A DNA stretch of 64,000 bases from Armatimonadota bacterium (GTDB lineage: Bacteria > Armatimonadota > UBA5829 > DTJY01): contig JARYMF010000003.1 in assembly GCA_029907255.1 (NCBI GenBank), positions 1-64,000 of the forward strand. Reading direction: 5' to 3'. How positions within the stretch are numbered: the stretch's first letter is position 1; each line of letters opens with the position of its first letter. The notes beneath the pieces are model-generated. The model saw only the letters and a list, made by a program, of their open reading frames with translations. It searched no databases and was not told the DNA's origin. The translations under genes were made by a program, and so were the position numbers. This document shows positions 1 through 8,436 of this stretch, one piece after another.

Positions 1-705
1 ATGGAGAATTTGAGAAATTGGAATAAAATTGCGGATGTTCTTTATATTTGGCACTATAATACTGTATTTCCACATTACCTAATGCCTTTGCCTGACCTTG
101 AGGAGCTTGCGGCGGACCTGCCAATGTATAAGAAGCACGGCGTAAAGGGCATCTTCTGCCAGGGGACTTATAATGCAGGTTGGGGTCCGTATGGCGGTGC
201 TGGATTTATGGATGATTTGAAGGCATATCTTATCGCTAAGCTTCTTTGGAATACAAAAGCGGATGCTAAGGCAATAATAGCTGATTTTCTCAATGGGTTC
301 TTTGGGAAAGCCGGGAAGCCCATTGGCCAGTTTCTAGATTTAATCCATGACAAAGTGAGAAAAGAAAACATTCATGGCGATATTTGGCAAGATCCAAATA
401 AACCTTGGCTAACACCAGAGATTCTAGCGGAGAGTGAAAGGCTCTTTGATGAAGCAGAGAAGGTGGCTGACAATGAGGATGTTCTAAGACGGGTGAAGCA
501 TGCCAGGCTTTCGTTGGAGTATGTGAAAATATACCGGGAATGCAAACAAATAGGGGAAAAGGGAACGCCTGAGCAGAAGGCAGAAACGCTAAAGCGGCTT
601 GAGGATTTCATCGCTCGGTGTAAAGCCGATGGAATAACCCAACTTTGCGAATGGACGGGAATTGACAACACGTTTAACTCGCTTGCTGAACCATTAAGGA
701 AGTAG
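1..705 (+). CDS. C-terminal part of a DUF4838-type protein (5' end outside window)
   Basis: The 234 visible residues resemble the C-terminal part of DUF4838 proteins, large enzymes or binding proteins linked to polysaccharide degradation. A segment reading 'KKHGVKGIFCQGTYNAGWG' is followed by a helical region with 'DDLKAYLIAKLLWN', which is typical of that family. The window happens to begin at an ATG, but the family is normally several hundred residues longer, so this methionine is probably internal. The product probably belongs with the other carbohydrate-active proteins here. The gene ends convergently with polX, with a shared terminator hairpin just after its stop. The family assignment is from recognition of the pattern; its biochemical activity is not known. 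Confidence 0.65.
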   Translation: MENLRNWNKIADVLYIWHYNTVFPHYLMPLPDLEELAADLPMYKKHGVKGIFCQGTYNAGWGPYGGAGFMDDLKAYLIAKLLWNTKADAKAIIADFLNGFFGKAGKPIGQFLDLIHDKVRKENIHGDIWQDPNKPWLTPEILAESERLFDEAEKVADNEDVLRRVKHARLSLEYVKIYRECKQIGEKGTPEQKAETLKRLEDFIARCKADGITQLCEWTGIDNTFNSLAEPLRK

Positions 706-718
706 ATATTTATTCGTA

Positions 719-2521
719 TTAAAAACCTTCTGGCTGGCAGAAGTTTTCATTTTTCAAGGGAAGCACAGAAGTTTGTATTACTTTTTGCGGGCGTTTTTTT
801 CGCTTTGTTTTAAGCCACTCGAGTAGTTTGTTGAGGGGAAGAGCATTAAGAACATTTTGGGGTTCAGCCCATCCGCGTCGTGCGGTGGCTACTCCATACT
901 TAAGAACCGCGTGAAGCTGGTCTGTGCTGTGGGCGTCTGAATTTATTGCCAACATTACGCCCATTTCTTTCGCCATTCGAGCATCTGTGTCCTTTAAATC
1001 CAAACGGTCAGGCATTGAATTAATCTCCATTGCTGTGCCATTTTCAGCTGCCACACGGAAGACCGCCTCCAGGTCTAGATCGTAAGGGTCACGCTTGCCC
1101 AGAATTCGTCCAGTCGGGTGGCCAAGAATATCCACATTTGGGTTGCTAATTGCTTTGATAACTCGCTCGGTAATAACCCGTCTACTTTGCCCCATCCCGC
1201 TATGGACGGATGCGGTTACCACGTCGAACTGGGCAAGCACATCATCGTCATAGTCTAGCGAACCATCGGCACGAATGTTAACTTCAATTCCCTGAAGTAT
1301 ATGTATGTCGGGATATTTGCGATTGAGTTCGTCAATCAAAGTTCTTTGTTCAGAAATGCGGTCCAAACTGAGGCCATGGATAAAGCCCATAGATACAGAA
1401 TGGTCTGAAATCACAAGATATTCAAACCCACGTTCGCGAGCTGATTTGACCATTTCCTCTAAAGTATTATGACCATCACTCCAGTCGGTATGCACGTGCA
1501 AATCACCCTTAAGATCGGACTCCTCAATTAAATGGGGTAGTCTGTGTTCTAGTGCTGCCTCAATTTCGCCCATGTCTTCACGAATTTCGGGAGGCATCCA
1601 GTCCATGCCGAGTGTTTCATACATACTCTCTTCTGTTTCTCCCGCAATTCTCTTGCCGTCGGATATGCGGAAGATACCATATTCATTCATTTTTAAGCCT
1701 TGGCTTTCAGCAATTGTTCGCAAGTGAATGTTATGTGCCTTTGAGCCAGTGAAATATTGCAACGCCGCTCCGTACTCATGTGGTTTTATTACACGCAAAT
1801 CAATTTGGAGATTATCTGTAGTAACAACACTGCTTTTAGTTGGCCCCTTTGCAAGTACTTCTTTTACCATAGGCAAATTGACAAAGCGGTCCATTACTTT
1901 TTCAAGTTCGTCGGAGGAAGCGAGAAGATCAAGATCTCCAATAGTTTCTCGCATTCGGCGCAGACTGCCGGCAAGATCAGCACGCTTTACTTCTGGAAAG
2001 CTGCGTAGCATCTCAAGGAATTCTAATGCAGTTGGTAGAGCTATTCCAAGCGGCGTTCGGCCTGTTCTCGCTTTCAAGCGTTCAATAGCGTTTAGGATGT
2101 TTTGTTCGGTCTTTTGGCTAATTCGCGGAAGCTTTGAAAGGCGGTGCTCACGTGCTGCTTGTTCAAGTTTTTCAACAGAATCTATGCCTAGCGCTTCATA
2201 AAATAATTTGGCTTTTTTAGGGCCAACGCCGGGTACTTCTAGTAATCTGGCAATTCCTGGGTTAATTTCTGATTTTAGTTGCTCATAATATTCACAACGG
2301 CCGGTCTCAAGGTATTCGGATATTTTTGCAGCTATGCTTTCGCCGATGTTAGGAACTTCGTCGAGCTCACCTCTAAGAGCGATATCCTCGATATCTTCTG
2401 TAAGGGATTCGATTACACGGGCTGCGTTGCGGTAAGCTCGAACTCTATACGGGTTTTCGCCCTTTATTTCGAGCATGTCGGCAATATTGTTTAGAAATTC
2501 TGCAATTTCGGCGTTGCGCAT
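719..2521 (-). CDS. polX: DNA polymerase X family protein with C-terminal PHP domain
   Basis: A 600-residue bacterial PolX, a gap-filling repair polymerase with a metal-dependent PHP exonuclease domain. The N-terminal part has the 8-kDa-like and helix-hairpin-helix region ('VPNIGESIAAKISEYL', 'VPGVGPKKAKLFYEALG'). The palm motif 'GSLRRMRETIGDLDLL' carries the two catalytic aspartates, and 'LQIDLRV' carries the third. The PHP part begins near residue 340 with 'DLHVHTDWSDGHNT' and ends with 'INSDAHSTDQL', so the metal ligands look intact. Length is normal for the family (about 570-600). It lies downstream of the GH39-like gene on the same strand with an 83-base gap, but functional coupling is unlikely. 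Confidence 0.95.
   Translation of the reverse strand: MRNAEIAEFLNNIADMLEIKGENPYRVRAYRNAARVIESLTEDIEDIALRGELDEVPNIGESIAAKISEYLETGRCEYYEQLKSEINPGIARLLEVPGVGPKKAKLFYEALGIDSVEKLEQAAREHRLSKLPRISQKTEQNILNAIERLKARTGRTPLGIALPTALEFLEMLRSFPEVKRADLAGSLRRMRETIGDLDLLASSDELEKVMDRFVNLPMVKEVLAKGPTKSSVVTTDNLQIDLRVIKPHEYGAALQYFTGSKAHNIHLRTIAESQGLKMNEYGIFRISDGKRIAGETEESMYETLGMDWMPPEIREDMGEIEAALEHRLPHLIEESDLKGDLHVHTDWSDGHNTLEEMVKSARERGFEYLVISDHSVSMGFIHGLSLDRISEQRTLIDELNRKYPDIHILQGIEVNIRADGSLDYDDDVLAQFDVVTASVHSGMGQSRRVITERVIKAISNPNVDILGHPTGRILGKRDPYDLDLEAVFRVAAENGTAMEINSMPDRLDLKDTDARMAKEMGVMLAINSDAHSTDQLHAVLKYGVATARRGWAEPQNVLNALPLNKLLEWLKTKRKKRPQKVIQTSVLPLKNENFCQPEGF
721..754. terminator. bidirectional terminator hairpin
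   Basis: CTTCTG (727-732), loop GCTGG, CAGAAG (738-743), with further A-T pairs after one mismatch. On the plus strand it is followed by TTTTCATTTTT; on the minus strand by GGTTTTTAATA. It can therefore end both the DUF4838 gene and the convergent polX, whose last six codons lie inside the hairpin. Confidence 0.6.
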
Positions 2522-2604
2522 AGGGCTCTCTTTTGAAGAAAATCATTCTTCATTTGAGTTTTTCCCATTGCGTTCAGCGGTTAACCAGTCTAGACAGGAG
2601 TCCG

Positions 2605-4179
2605 TCAGTTTGCAGATTGGGTAATGGGTGCTGTTTTTACAAGGAGCTCGAGTTTTGCTGTTAAGCTTCCATTGATTGTTACCTCTGCAGGTATACGAAG
2701 GGCATTTGGGAAGGAAGTTGGGATGTTTATTCGGGATGTTAGGAACTCACGTTTGCCAGGTTGTACTTTGAACTTTAGTATATTTGGGGTTACCAATTCC
2801 GATAATATTTTGACCTCGCCTTCAATTGAATCGCTGCCTGGGTTGGCAATTTGAATACCTATAGACTGAGTTTCACCGGGCTTTATTGTCATCTGTGGCG
2901 GCAAAAATTGACATGCGCCTATCGGGAGTATGCTAGCTGGATTTATCTTACCTCCAACAGTTACATAACATGGGATTTCTGTCAAAGTGAGCGAAGCGAG
3001 ATTATTAACAGGTTTCAAAGTTAGTTTGTCTTTTTCGTTATTTAAGCTGCTAGTTATTTCTATGGGATTATTAATTACGAAGCTAATTGTTTTGTTTCCG
3101 TCTACGCTCCACATTGCCAGAATATCTGAGTCATTTTTTCTAAATAGATATGCTTTCGTTCCTTCGCTCATCCAAAAAGGATTGACAAATTTGGCTTCGG
3201 CAAGAACACTTGTCATTGTTTTGTAGGCGAGGAATGCTGGCTTTGGTGAGCCATCTGCAAATCTAAGTCCAAAATGATGCTCATTGTAGGCTGGGTCAGG
3301 ACCATCGTTTCCAAGCCAATACCAAAAGATTGTCTCAACACCTGAAGAAAATGCCTCGATATAGGAGCGAGGGAGCATTGCCGCCTGAACCTCAGGTGTT
3401 ACTCCATTTGTGCTTTGATGCGTTGGCCAGCCAATTTCGGTAATCCAAATTGGCTTGCCTTTCATACCATATTTATCAATCAATTCTCGTAACTGTAATA
3501 AATTAGCGGCAAGGTTTGCATGTTCCGGCGTGTCTGGATAGCAGTAAGGGTGGACAGAAATTGCGTCCATAAATTTCGCCCCACCTTCTTTTAGAATTGC
3601 CTCGATGAAAGTTAAATCTATGCCGGATGTGCAGGCACCAATGACTTTGCAGTCAGGGTTGCCTTTCTTGCAAGCTTTATAAGCAGCCTTCAAAAGATTG
3701 GTATAGTCTTTTGCATTTGGGGCAGGTTTCCAAAAGAAGATATTTGGTTCGTTCCAAACTTCCCAGTATTTGACCTTGCCTTTTAGCGATCTAGTCATGA
3801 ACTCACAGTACCTCGCAAATGCTTCAACAGCTTCTTTTGACACCGGAGCGTTTCCATTGTCATATAGAGGATTGCCGTAGTCGAGAATTAGGAGTATTTC
3901 AAGACCAGCTTTCAGTGTATTTTCGATGTTTTGCATGACTTTGTCTTCAATTTTGAGAACGCCTTTTTCCTTTTCAACATTCTGCCAAAGCACCTCATCG
4001 CGCACCAGCTTAATGCCGGCATCCTTGCACTGTTCGATGGCTATTTGGTGTTCTTTGACATCACCTTGTATAGAATGCAATCCGATACCAAAAGGAGAAA
4101 TCAATTCTTTACTTTTTGCTGCGGTAGCAGGGATAGTAATTACACAAGCAATTGAGAAAGCTATCAAATATTTGCACAT
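2605..4179 (-). CDS. secreted GH39-like glycoside hydrolase (clan GH-A)
   Basis: About 524 residues from the ATG at 4179. That start gives a clear signal peptide (MCKYLIAFSIACVITIPATA) and has AAAGGTGAT just upstream; a longer reading to 4287 has neither. The TIM-barrel domain has the acid/base motif 'WEVWNEPN' (Glu about 144) and the nucleophile motif 'WITEIGWPTH' (Glu about 248), the GH39/GH5-like clan A layout. After about residue 330 comes a beta-rich region ending in a domain with 'IKPGETQSIGIQIANPG', which looks like an NEW3/CARDB-type accessory module. Substrate is not identifiable; beta-xylosides or related hemicellulose glycosides are plausible. It is a paralogue of the gene at 53044-54966. 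Confidence 0.8.
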   Translation of the reverse strand: MCKYLIAFSIACVITIPATAAKSKELISPFGIGLHSIQGDVKEHQIAIEQCKDAGIKLVRDEVLWQNVEKEKGVLKIEDKVMQNIENTLKAGLEILLILDYGNPLYDNGNAPVSKEAVEAFARYCEFMTRSLKGKVKYWEVWNEPNIFFWKPAPNAKDYTNLLKAAYKACKKGNPDCKVIGACTSGIDLTFIEAILKEGGAKFMDAISVHPYCYPDTPEHANLAANLLQLRELIDKYGMKGKPIWITEIGWPTHQSTNGVTPEVQAAMLPRSYIEAFSSGVETIFWYWLGNDGPDPAYNEHHFGLRFADGSPKPAFLAYKTMTSVLAEAKFVNPFWMSEGTKAYLFRKNDSDILAMWSVDGNKTISFVINNPIEITSSLNNEKDKLTLKPVNNLASLTLTEIPCYVTVGGKINPASILPIGACQFLPPQMTIKPGETQSIGIQIANPGSDSIEGEVKILSELVTPNILKFKVQPGKREFLTSRINIPTSFPNALRIPAEVTINGSLTAKLELLVKTAPITQSAN

Positions 4180-4320
4180 GTTAATCACCTTTGTGTTGAG
4201 TATACGAAAAAATGTTAAGCGGGTAAAGGGCGGTATTACTTCGCTTAGTAGTAATGAACTATCTGGATATAATAGCCCTTCAAGCATGGTATCTTGGAAA
4301 AGTATGAAATTAATAGTTGT

Positions 4321-4350
4321 TTGACAGCCTTAATGGTGGCTGCATATAAT
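4321..4350 (+). promoter_or_regulatory. sigma-70 promoter of the M48 protease gene
   Basis: TTGACA (4321-4326), an 18-base spacer and TATAAT (4345-4350). Both boxes match consensus. Transcription would start near 4357, 45 bases before the ATG at 4402, which supports that start over the longer reading from 4294. Confidence 0.75.
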
Positions 4351-4401
4351 GGCCTCAGTGGTGTATATAAGATAGCGTTTTGGCAGGGAAGGTTTCTAAA
4401 A

Positions 4402-5913
4402 ATGTCGAGAAAGCTATGCATGTTCTTTGCACTTTTATTTTTTGCCCACCTTGGTGAATTTGTATATGCTCAGGAGTCCGCATCTCAATTTAGAGCCGTC
4501 ATAGCAATTTTGGGGAAATCAGAGGAGGTAGATGACGGCAAGATTGAAAAGGAGCTTCGAGACGCCTTTGCCAAGACGGTTGCTGAGCAGGGTGGGGCAA
4601 GGGCTTTGGAATTACAAGAGGCTTTTTCGCCGGAAGCTAAAGCAGTGCTGAAGAACGATAGTTACAAGAAACTGTTAGAGTTTCCAGAGTTAATAGCTAG
4701 AAGCGATCGCATTCGACGCAATCTTCAGGCTGAAGGCATCCTTGTTGGAAATATAGAAGTATTCGTGAAATATGGTAAAAGTTATTTTATAAGCTTAGAC
4801 ATGGTGGTTTATGACATAAGAGGCGATAAGGTTGTGGAGCTTGACCTTGGGCCCCTTAATCTCAAAAGTGAGCTTGAGCGACCAGCATTTGTTCAATCAG
4901 TTGCTGATTCTATTGTTGAACGCATGCAGCGAGAAATCCCCGGAATGAAAGTAAGAGAGCCGAAGAATTCGCATGAGAGCAAAGTTTTATGCAACCCAAA
5001 GAGCAAGCTTTATCATCTGTTGAGGTCACACCATTTGCCGCCCAAGACAGTTAACGCTCAGGAGCTTGACCAATCCGAAGCTGTGAAGTTGGGTTATAAG
5101 CCTTGTGCGATTTGTTTTCCGGAGTTATGTAAAAGAATTGGCGCTGAGAGCACAGAAGCAATGCTTGGAGCTGAGGTGGCAGGTTTTATTGAATACTACT
5201 ATCGCGTTTCTACAAATCCTCAGCTTCATGAAAGGGTTGATAAAGTAGGCCGCCAAATATTGGCGGCGAACGGTTTTAAAAAACGCAACTATATTTTCAC
5301 AGTCCTAAACTCGGGTGAGATAAATGCATTTGCTGCACCAGGCGGATATGTCTATGTTACTTCGGGAATGCTGGATGTTTTGGAGTCGGATGATGAGCTC
5401 GCTTGTGTTCTTGCTCATGAAATTGCTCATGTTGAACAAGAGCACGGTTTGAAACAGTATAGGCGAGCGCAAAAAACAGCTGCGATTGGAATATTGGTGA
5501 GTGTTATTTCAGGCCAGGATATGAGCATTCTTGCCGAATTCGTGCGAGAGCTCGTAATGCGAGGTTACGACCGAAAGTATGAGAAGGAAGCTGACCGATA
5601 TGGGTATATGTACGTGAGACGAACATCGTTCGACCCAGAGTCTAATTTTATTCTCCTTGGAAAGCTTTTGGATATGGAGTTGTCAAATGATATTAAAATC
5701 GCAAGCTGGCTTCGAACGCATCCAAAGGCTGAGGATCGTTTGAAATATATTGAGGAATATAAGGCAGATATGGAGAAGACAGCACAATATCTGTCGGAGC
5801 TAGGCAAAGTGGATTCTGGTCTGGCAGTGGCAACCTGCGAAAATCAAACTAAATATGTCGATTCTATTGACCGCCTCAAGTCTTTTGTAGAAATAGTAAA
5901 ATTGTTGCCTTGA
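4402..5913 (+). CDS. exported M48-family metalloprotease with an internal HHCC zinc-like module
   Basis: 503 residues from the ATG at 4402, with a signal peptide (MSRKLCMFFALLFFAHLGEF...) and GGGAAGG upstream. The C-terminal half is a peptidase M48 domain: 'HEIAHVEQEHG' holds the HExxH zinc motif (His 339 and 343), and the downstream 'KYEKEADRYG' supplies the third zinc ligand. M48 proteins outside the cytoplasm, such as BepA and LoiP, help quality control of envelope proteins. The N-terminal half is not recognised. Between the two lies 'LCNPKSKLYHLLRSHHLPPK' followed by 'LGYKPCAICFPE', which resembles the small Ada-like metal-binding motif usually seen in nucleases. It is transcribed from its own consensus promoter and ends 8 bases before the convergent hemL. 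Confidence 0.85.
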   Translation: MSRKLCMFFALLFFAHLGEFVYAQESASQFRAVIAILGKSEEVDDGKIEKELRDAFAKTVAEQGGARALELQEAFSPEAKAVLKNDSYKKLLEFPELIARSDRIRRNLQAEGILVGNIEVFVKYGKSYFISLDMVVYDIRGDKVVELDLGPLNLKSELERPAFVQSVADSIVERMQREIPGMKVREPKNSHESKVLCNPKSKLYHLLRSHHLPPKTVNAQELDQSEAVKLGYKPCAICFPELCKRIGAESTEAMLGAEVAGFIEYYYRVSTNPQLHERVDKVGRQILAANGFKKRNYIFTVLNSGEINAFAAPGGYVYVTSGMLDVLESDDELACVLAHEIAHVEQEHGLKQYRRAQKTAAIGILVSVISGQDMSILAEFVRELVMRGYDRKYEKEADRYGYMYVRRTSFDPESNFILLGKLLDMELSNDIKIASWLRTHPKAEDRLKYIEEYKADMEKTAQYLSELGKVDSGLAVATCENQTKYVDSIDRLKSFVEIVKLLP

Positions 5914-5921
5914 GTTTTATT

Positions 5922-7208
5922 CTAAGGTAGCTTGCACATCGCCCTTTTGCTTGCTTCAATTGTTTTGTCAATATCCTCGTCTGTATGTGCGGCTGAAACA
6001 AATGCTGCTTCAAATTGTGATGGCGCCAGGTAAATGCCCTCTTCTAACATTGCCTGGAAAAATGTAGCATAACGGTGGGTGTCTGAAGTTTTGGCAGTAG
6101 TATAGTCAATCACATTCTCATTTGTGAAGAAAACGGTCAGCATAGAGCCAATTTGGTTTATGGCAACATCTATGCCGCAATTCCCAGCTGCTTCAGCTAA
6201 GGAGTCGGCAAGGCGGCTTGTTCTTTTCTCAATAGTGGAATAAGGGTTTTCATCACGCAGAATTCGCAAGGTTTCAATTCCAGCAGCAACAGCAATAGGA
6301 TTCCCAGAGAGAGTTCCTGCTTGGTAGACGGGACCCAGAGGTGCGACTTTCTCCATAATCTCTTGTCTCCCGCCATATGCACCGATAGGGAGACCTCCGC
6401 CAATAATTTTGCCCAAGGTTGTCAAATCTGGAATTACGCCGTATAGCTCTTGTGCTCCGCCATATGCAAGGCGAAAACCTGTAATAACTTCATCGAAAAT
6501 TAAGACAATGCCATATTTATGCGTTAATTCGCGAAGGTCTGCTAGGTAGTTTTCCTTAGGCAGGACTACGCCCATATTTCCCGCGACAGGTTCGACAATA
6601 ATGCAAGCAATTTCTTTTCCGATTGATTCAAGAAGCATACGCACGGCATCAATATCGTTATATGGAAGTACAATAGTATCGGAAGTTATGGAAGGCGGGA
6701 CTCCCGCACTATCGGGGATACCAAAAGTTGCTAAACCTGACCCGGCTTTAGCGAGAAGGGAATCGGCGTGTCCATGGTATCCACCTTCGAACTTTACAAT
6801 CTTATCGCGGCCTGTATATCCGCGTGCAACGCGAACTGCACTCATCACAGCTTCGGTGCCCGAGCTAACCAACCTTACCATCTCAATTGATGGCACTGCC
6901 GAAACTATCAATTTCGCAAGTTCGATTTCGCCTTCAGTTGTTGCTCCAAAACTTAGTCCTCGTTCTGCGGTCTTGCAGATTGCGTTCACAACAAGAGGAT
7001 GCGCATGGCCTAAAATTAGTGGGCCCCATGAGCCAACATAATCTATAAATCGGTTGTCGTCCGCATCCCAAATATATGCGCCTTTTCCACGTGTTATGAA
7101 AAGGGGCTTGCCGCCGACTGCCCTGAATGCTCGGACTGGGCTATTTACGCCGCCTGGAATGTATTTCTGTGCTTCTTCGAATAATCTGGCGGATGTTTGT
7201 GTTTCCAT
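5922..7208 (-). CDS. hemL: glutamate-1-semialdehyde 2,1-aminomutase
   Basis: A 428-residue class III PLP-dependent aminotransferase. HemL converts glutamate-1-semialdehyde to 5-aminolevulinate, the C5-pathway entry to tetrapyrroles. Characteristic segments are '[18 protein letters not shown]' at the N-terminus, '[17 protein letters not shown]', 'FDEVITGFR' and the PLP-lysine region '[17 protein letters not shown]'. Length is normal. TTTTCCTCCTGGAG on the plus strand reads as a good Shine-Dalgarno (CAGGAGGAAAAT) before the ATG. No other haem genes are adjacent, so the gene appears to stand alone. Confidence 0.97.
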   Translation of the reverse strand: METQTSARLFEEAQKYIPGGVNSPVRAFRAVGGKPLFITRGKGAYIWDADDNRFIDYVGSWGPLILGHAHPLVVNAICKTAERGLSFGATTEGEIELAKLIVSAVPSIEMVRLVSSGTEAVMSAVRVARGYTGRDKIVKFEGGYHGHADSLLAKAGSGLATFGIPDSAGVPPSITSDTIVLPYNDIDAVRMLLESIGKEIACIIVEPVAGNMGVVLPKENYLADLRELTHKYGIVLIFDEVITGFRLAYGGAQELYGVIPDLTTLGKIIGGGLPIGAYGGRQEIMEKVAPLGPVYQAGTLSGNPIAVAAGIETLRILRDENPYSTIEKRTSRLADSLAEAAGNCGIDVAINQIGSMLTVFFTNENVIDYTTAKTSDTHRYATFFQAMLEEGIYLAPSQFEAAFVSAAHTDEDIDKTIEASKRAMCKLP

Positions 7209-7392
7209 ATTTTCCTCCTGGAGTTGAAGAACAATAGTTGTTTTTCAAATCTAACCAAGCTGATAATTGTTAGTCTTTTAGCTAAAGTTCCCGAAGAATA
7301 TTTTTCGTGAAACTTAGAAGCGCTTTGGATATTAGTCTAGCAAAGATATTCTATCTGCGGAAGTAGGTAGAGTTAGATAAAAGGCTATTAAA

Positions 7393-7432
7393 TTTAAAGT
7401 TGCCTTGCAATTAAGGGCAAGGCAACTTTAAA
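7393..7432 (-). terminator. 16-bp hairpin, probable terminator of the PEP-CTERM gene
   Basis: TTTAAAGTTGCCTTGC (7393-7408) pairs perfectly with GCAAGGCAACTTTAAA (7417-7432) around an 8-base loop. It lies 70 bases past the stop at 7501 on the minus strand and continues into TTTAATAG. It is long and perfect enough to be a Rho-independent terminator, although the U run is interrupted. Confidence 0.6.
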
Positions 7433-7500
7433 AGGAGGTAAGTAAGGGACACGCGCATTCTAATTGTTCCGCAACCTGTTAAAAATGCTTACTGGAAAAA

Positions 7501-8190
7501 TTACCAGGTTTTTGCTATTTTTCGTCTTCTAAGCCAATTCCCTGCTATTCCAAGCATGCCAACTATTATGGTTGCAAAGCTCCCTGGTTCTGGAATAAGT
7601 GAAGCTTTGAATTGGAAGACATATCCATCAATATTTGGGTTGGAGGTTCTCAGCACCGGTAGGTGTATTGAGCCGGATATTTGAGGCGAAAGAATCCAAA
7701 ATGTACCGTTTGCTGGGGCTCCTGGAATTCCCTTGTTATCCAATAAAGTTAGTATATAGCTCACAGAATCAACGGGCAGGTAGTTTCCGCTCATGCCGGG
7801 ACTCCAAGAGAGTTTAATCACATTGCCTTGATAGTTAGGTCCTGCCCAGACATAGAGCGGATGCCAACTTTTTTCCTTATTGCTTTCGTTTAAAGGAGCA
7901 CGCATATCCTGTCTGTAATAGCCAGTAGGTCCGCTCCAATCCGAGCCATTGACATGGTAGACACCATAGGATGCGGATGCGCTTAGGAGGCTTAAATCGA
8001 GATATTTATCCCTTGTGCTTTGGTAGCCGTCAATGTCATTATTGGTGGTGCCAATGTACCCACCTGGTGCACCACTGGCGCCATCAGGGTCGGATGCCTT
8101 AAAAAACCAAAGCCACTCTTCTTGGCTGGCTGCTAGAGGAGCGGTTATAATGGAGATTAAGAGCAAGATGAGCAGTAATTTTCTAATCAT
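7501..8190 (-). CDS. PEP-CTERM sorting domain protein, secreted
   Basis: 229 residues from the ATG at 8190, directly preceded by GAGGAGGTGG. A longer reading to 8274 begins inside the promoter and is rejected. The protein has a signal peptide (MIRKLLLILLLISIITAPLA) and ends with a PEP-CTERM signal: 'IPEPGSFATIIVG', a hydrophobic stretch, then 'WLRRRK'. PEP-CTERM proteins are processed by exosortase and usually end up on the surface or in an exopolysaccharide matrix. The central part contains aromatic and glycine-rich segments and is not recognised. No exosortase gene is in this window. It has its own consensus promoter and a downstream hairpin, so it is probably monocistronic. Confidence 0.85.
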   Translation of the reverse strand: MIRKLLLILLLISIITAPLAASQEEWLWFFKASDPDGASGAPGGYIGTTNNDIDGYQSTRDKYLDLSLLSASASYGVYHVNGSDWSGPTGYYRQDMRAPLNESNKEKSWHPLYVWAGPNYQGNVIKLSWSPGMSGNYLPVDSVSYILTLLDNKGIPGAPANGTFWILSPQISGSIHLPVLRTSNPNIDGYVFQFKASLIPEPGSFATIIVGMLGIAGNWLRRRKIAKTW

Positions 8191-8245
8191 CCAGACCACC
8201 TCCTCGGTGGCAGTATTATCGGATATAAACGGAACAACTAACAAC

Positions 8246-8274
8246 ATTTTATTTTCGCAGGTGGCAACTGTCAA
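8246..8274 (-). promoter_or_regulatory. sigma-70 promoter of the PEP-CTERM gene
   Basis: On the minus strand TTGACA (8274-8269), a 17-base spacer and TAAAAT (8251-8246). The predicted start is near 8239, giving a leader of about 49 bases that contains the GAGGAGGTGG ribosome site. Confidence 0.7.
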
Positions 8275-8284
8275 CAGACTTGAT

Positions 8285-8312
8285 AATAATCTGGTATTTA
8301 TACCAGATTATT
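8285..8312. repeat. 12-bp perfect inverted repeat upstream of the PEP-CTERM promoter
   Basis: AATAATCTGGTA (8285-8296), loop TTTA, TACCAGATTATT (8301-8312). It lies about 10 bases upstream of the -35 box of the minus-strand promoter at 8246-8274 and 125 bases beyond the stop of the radical SAM gene. It could be a regulator site at roughly -45 to -73, or a terminator of the upstream gene without a U run. Confidence 0.6.
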
Positions 8313-8436
8313 GCACAGTACGTTTTGAGCTTGGAATCGATTTAACTAGAAAGTAGGGGTCTTTGGAGGTTGTCAAAACCCTCGATAAACAACCTGCGTT
8401 TGCGAAAAAATTAGGAAGGCTGAATTCAAGAAGTTG

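Noticed and set aside
1728-2201. 157-residue plus-strand open frame
   Set aside because: Lies inside polX, whose motifs are continuous in the opposite strand.
7318-7325. AAGCGCTT, core of many LacI-family sites, upstream of hemL
   Set aside because: Only eight bases with no symmetric flanks and no sugar gene under its control; chance is sufficient.
8191-8274. N-terminal extension of the PEP-CTERM protein
   Set aside because: The extension is encoded by the promoter and leader; the signal peptide begins at the ATG at 8190 after GAGGAGGTGG.
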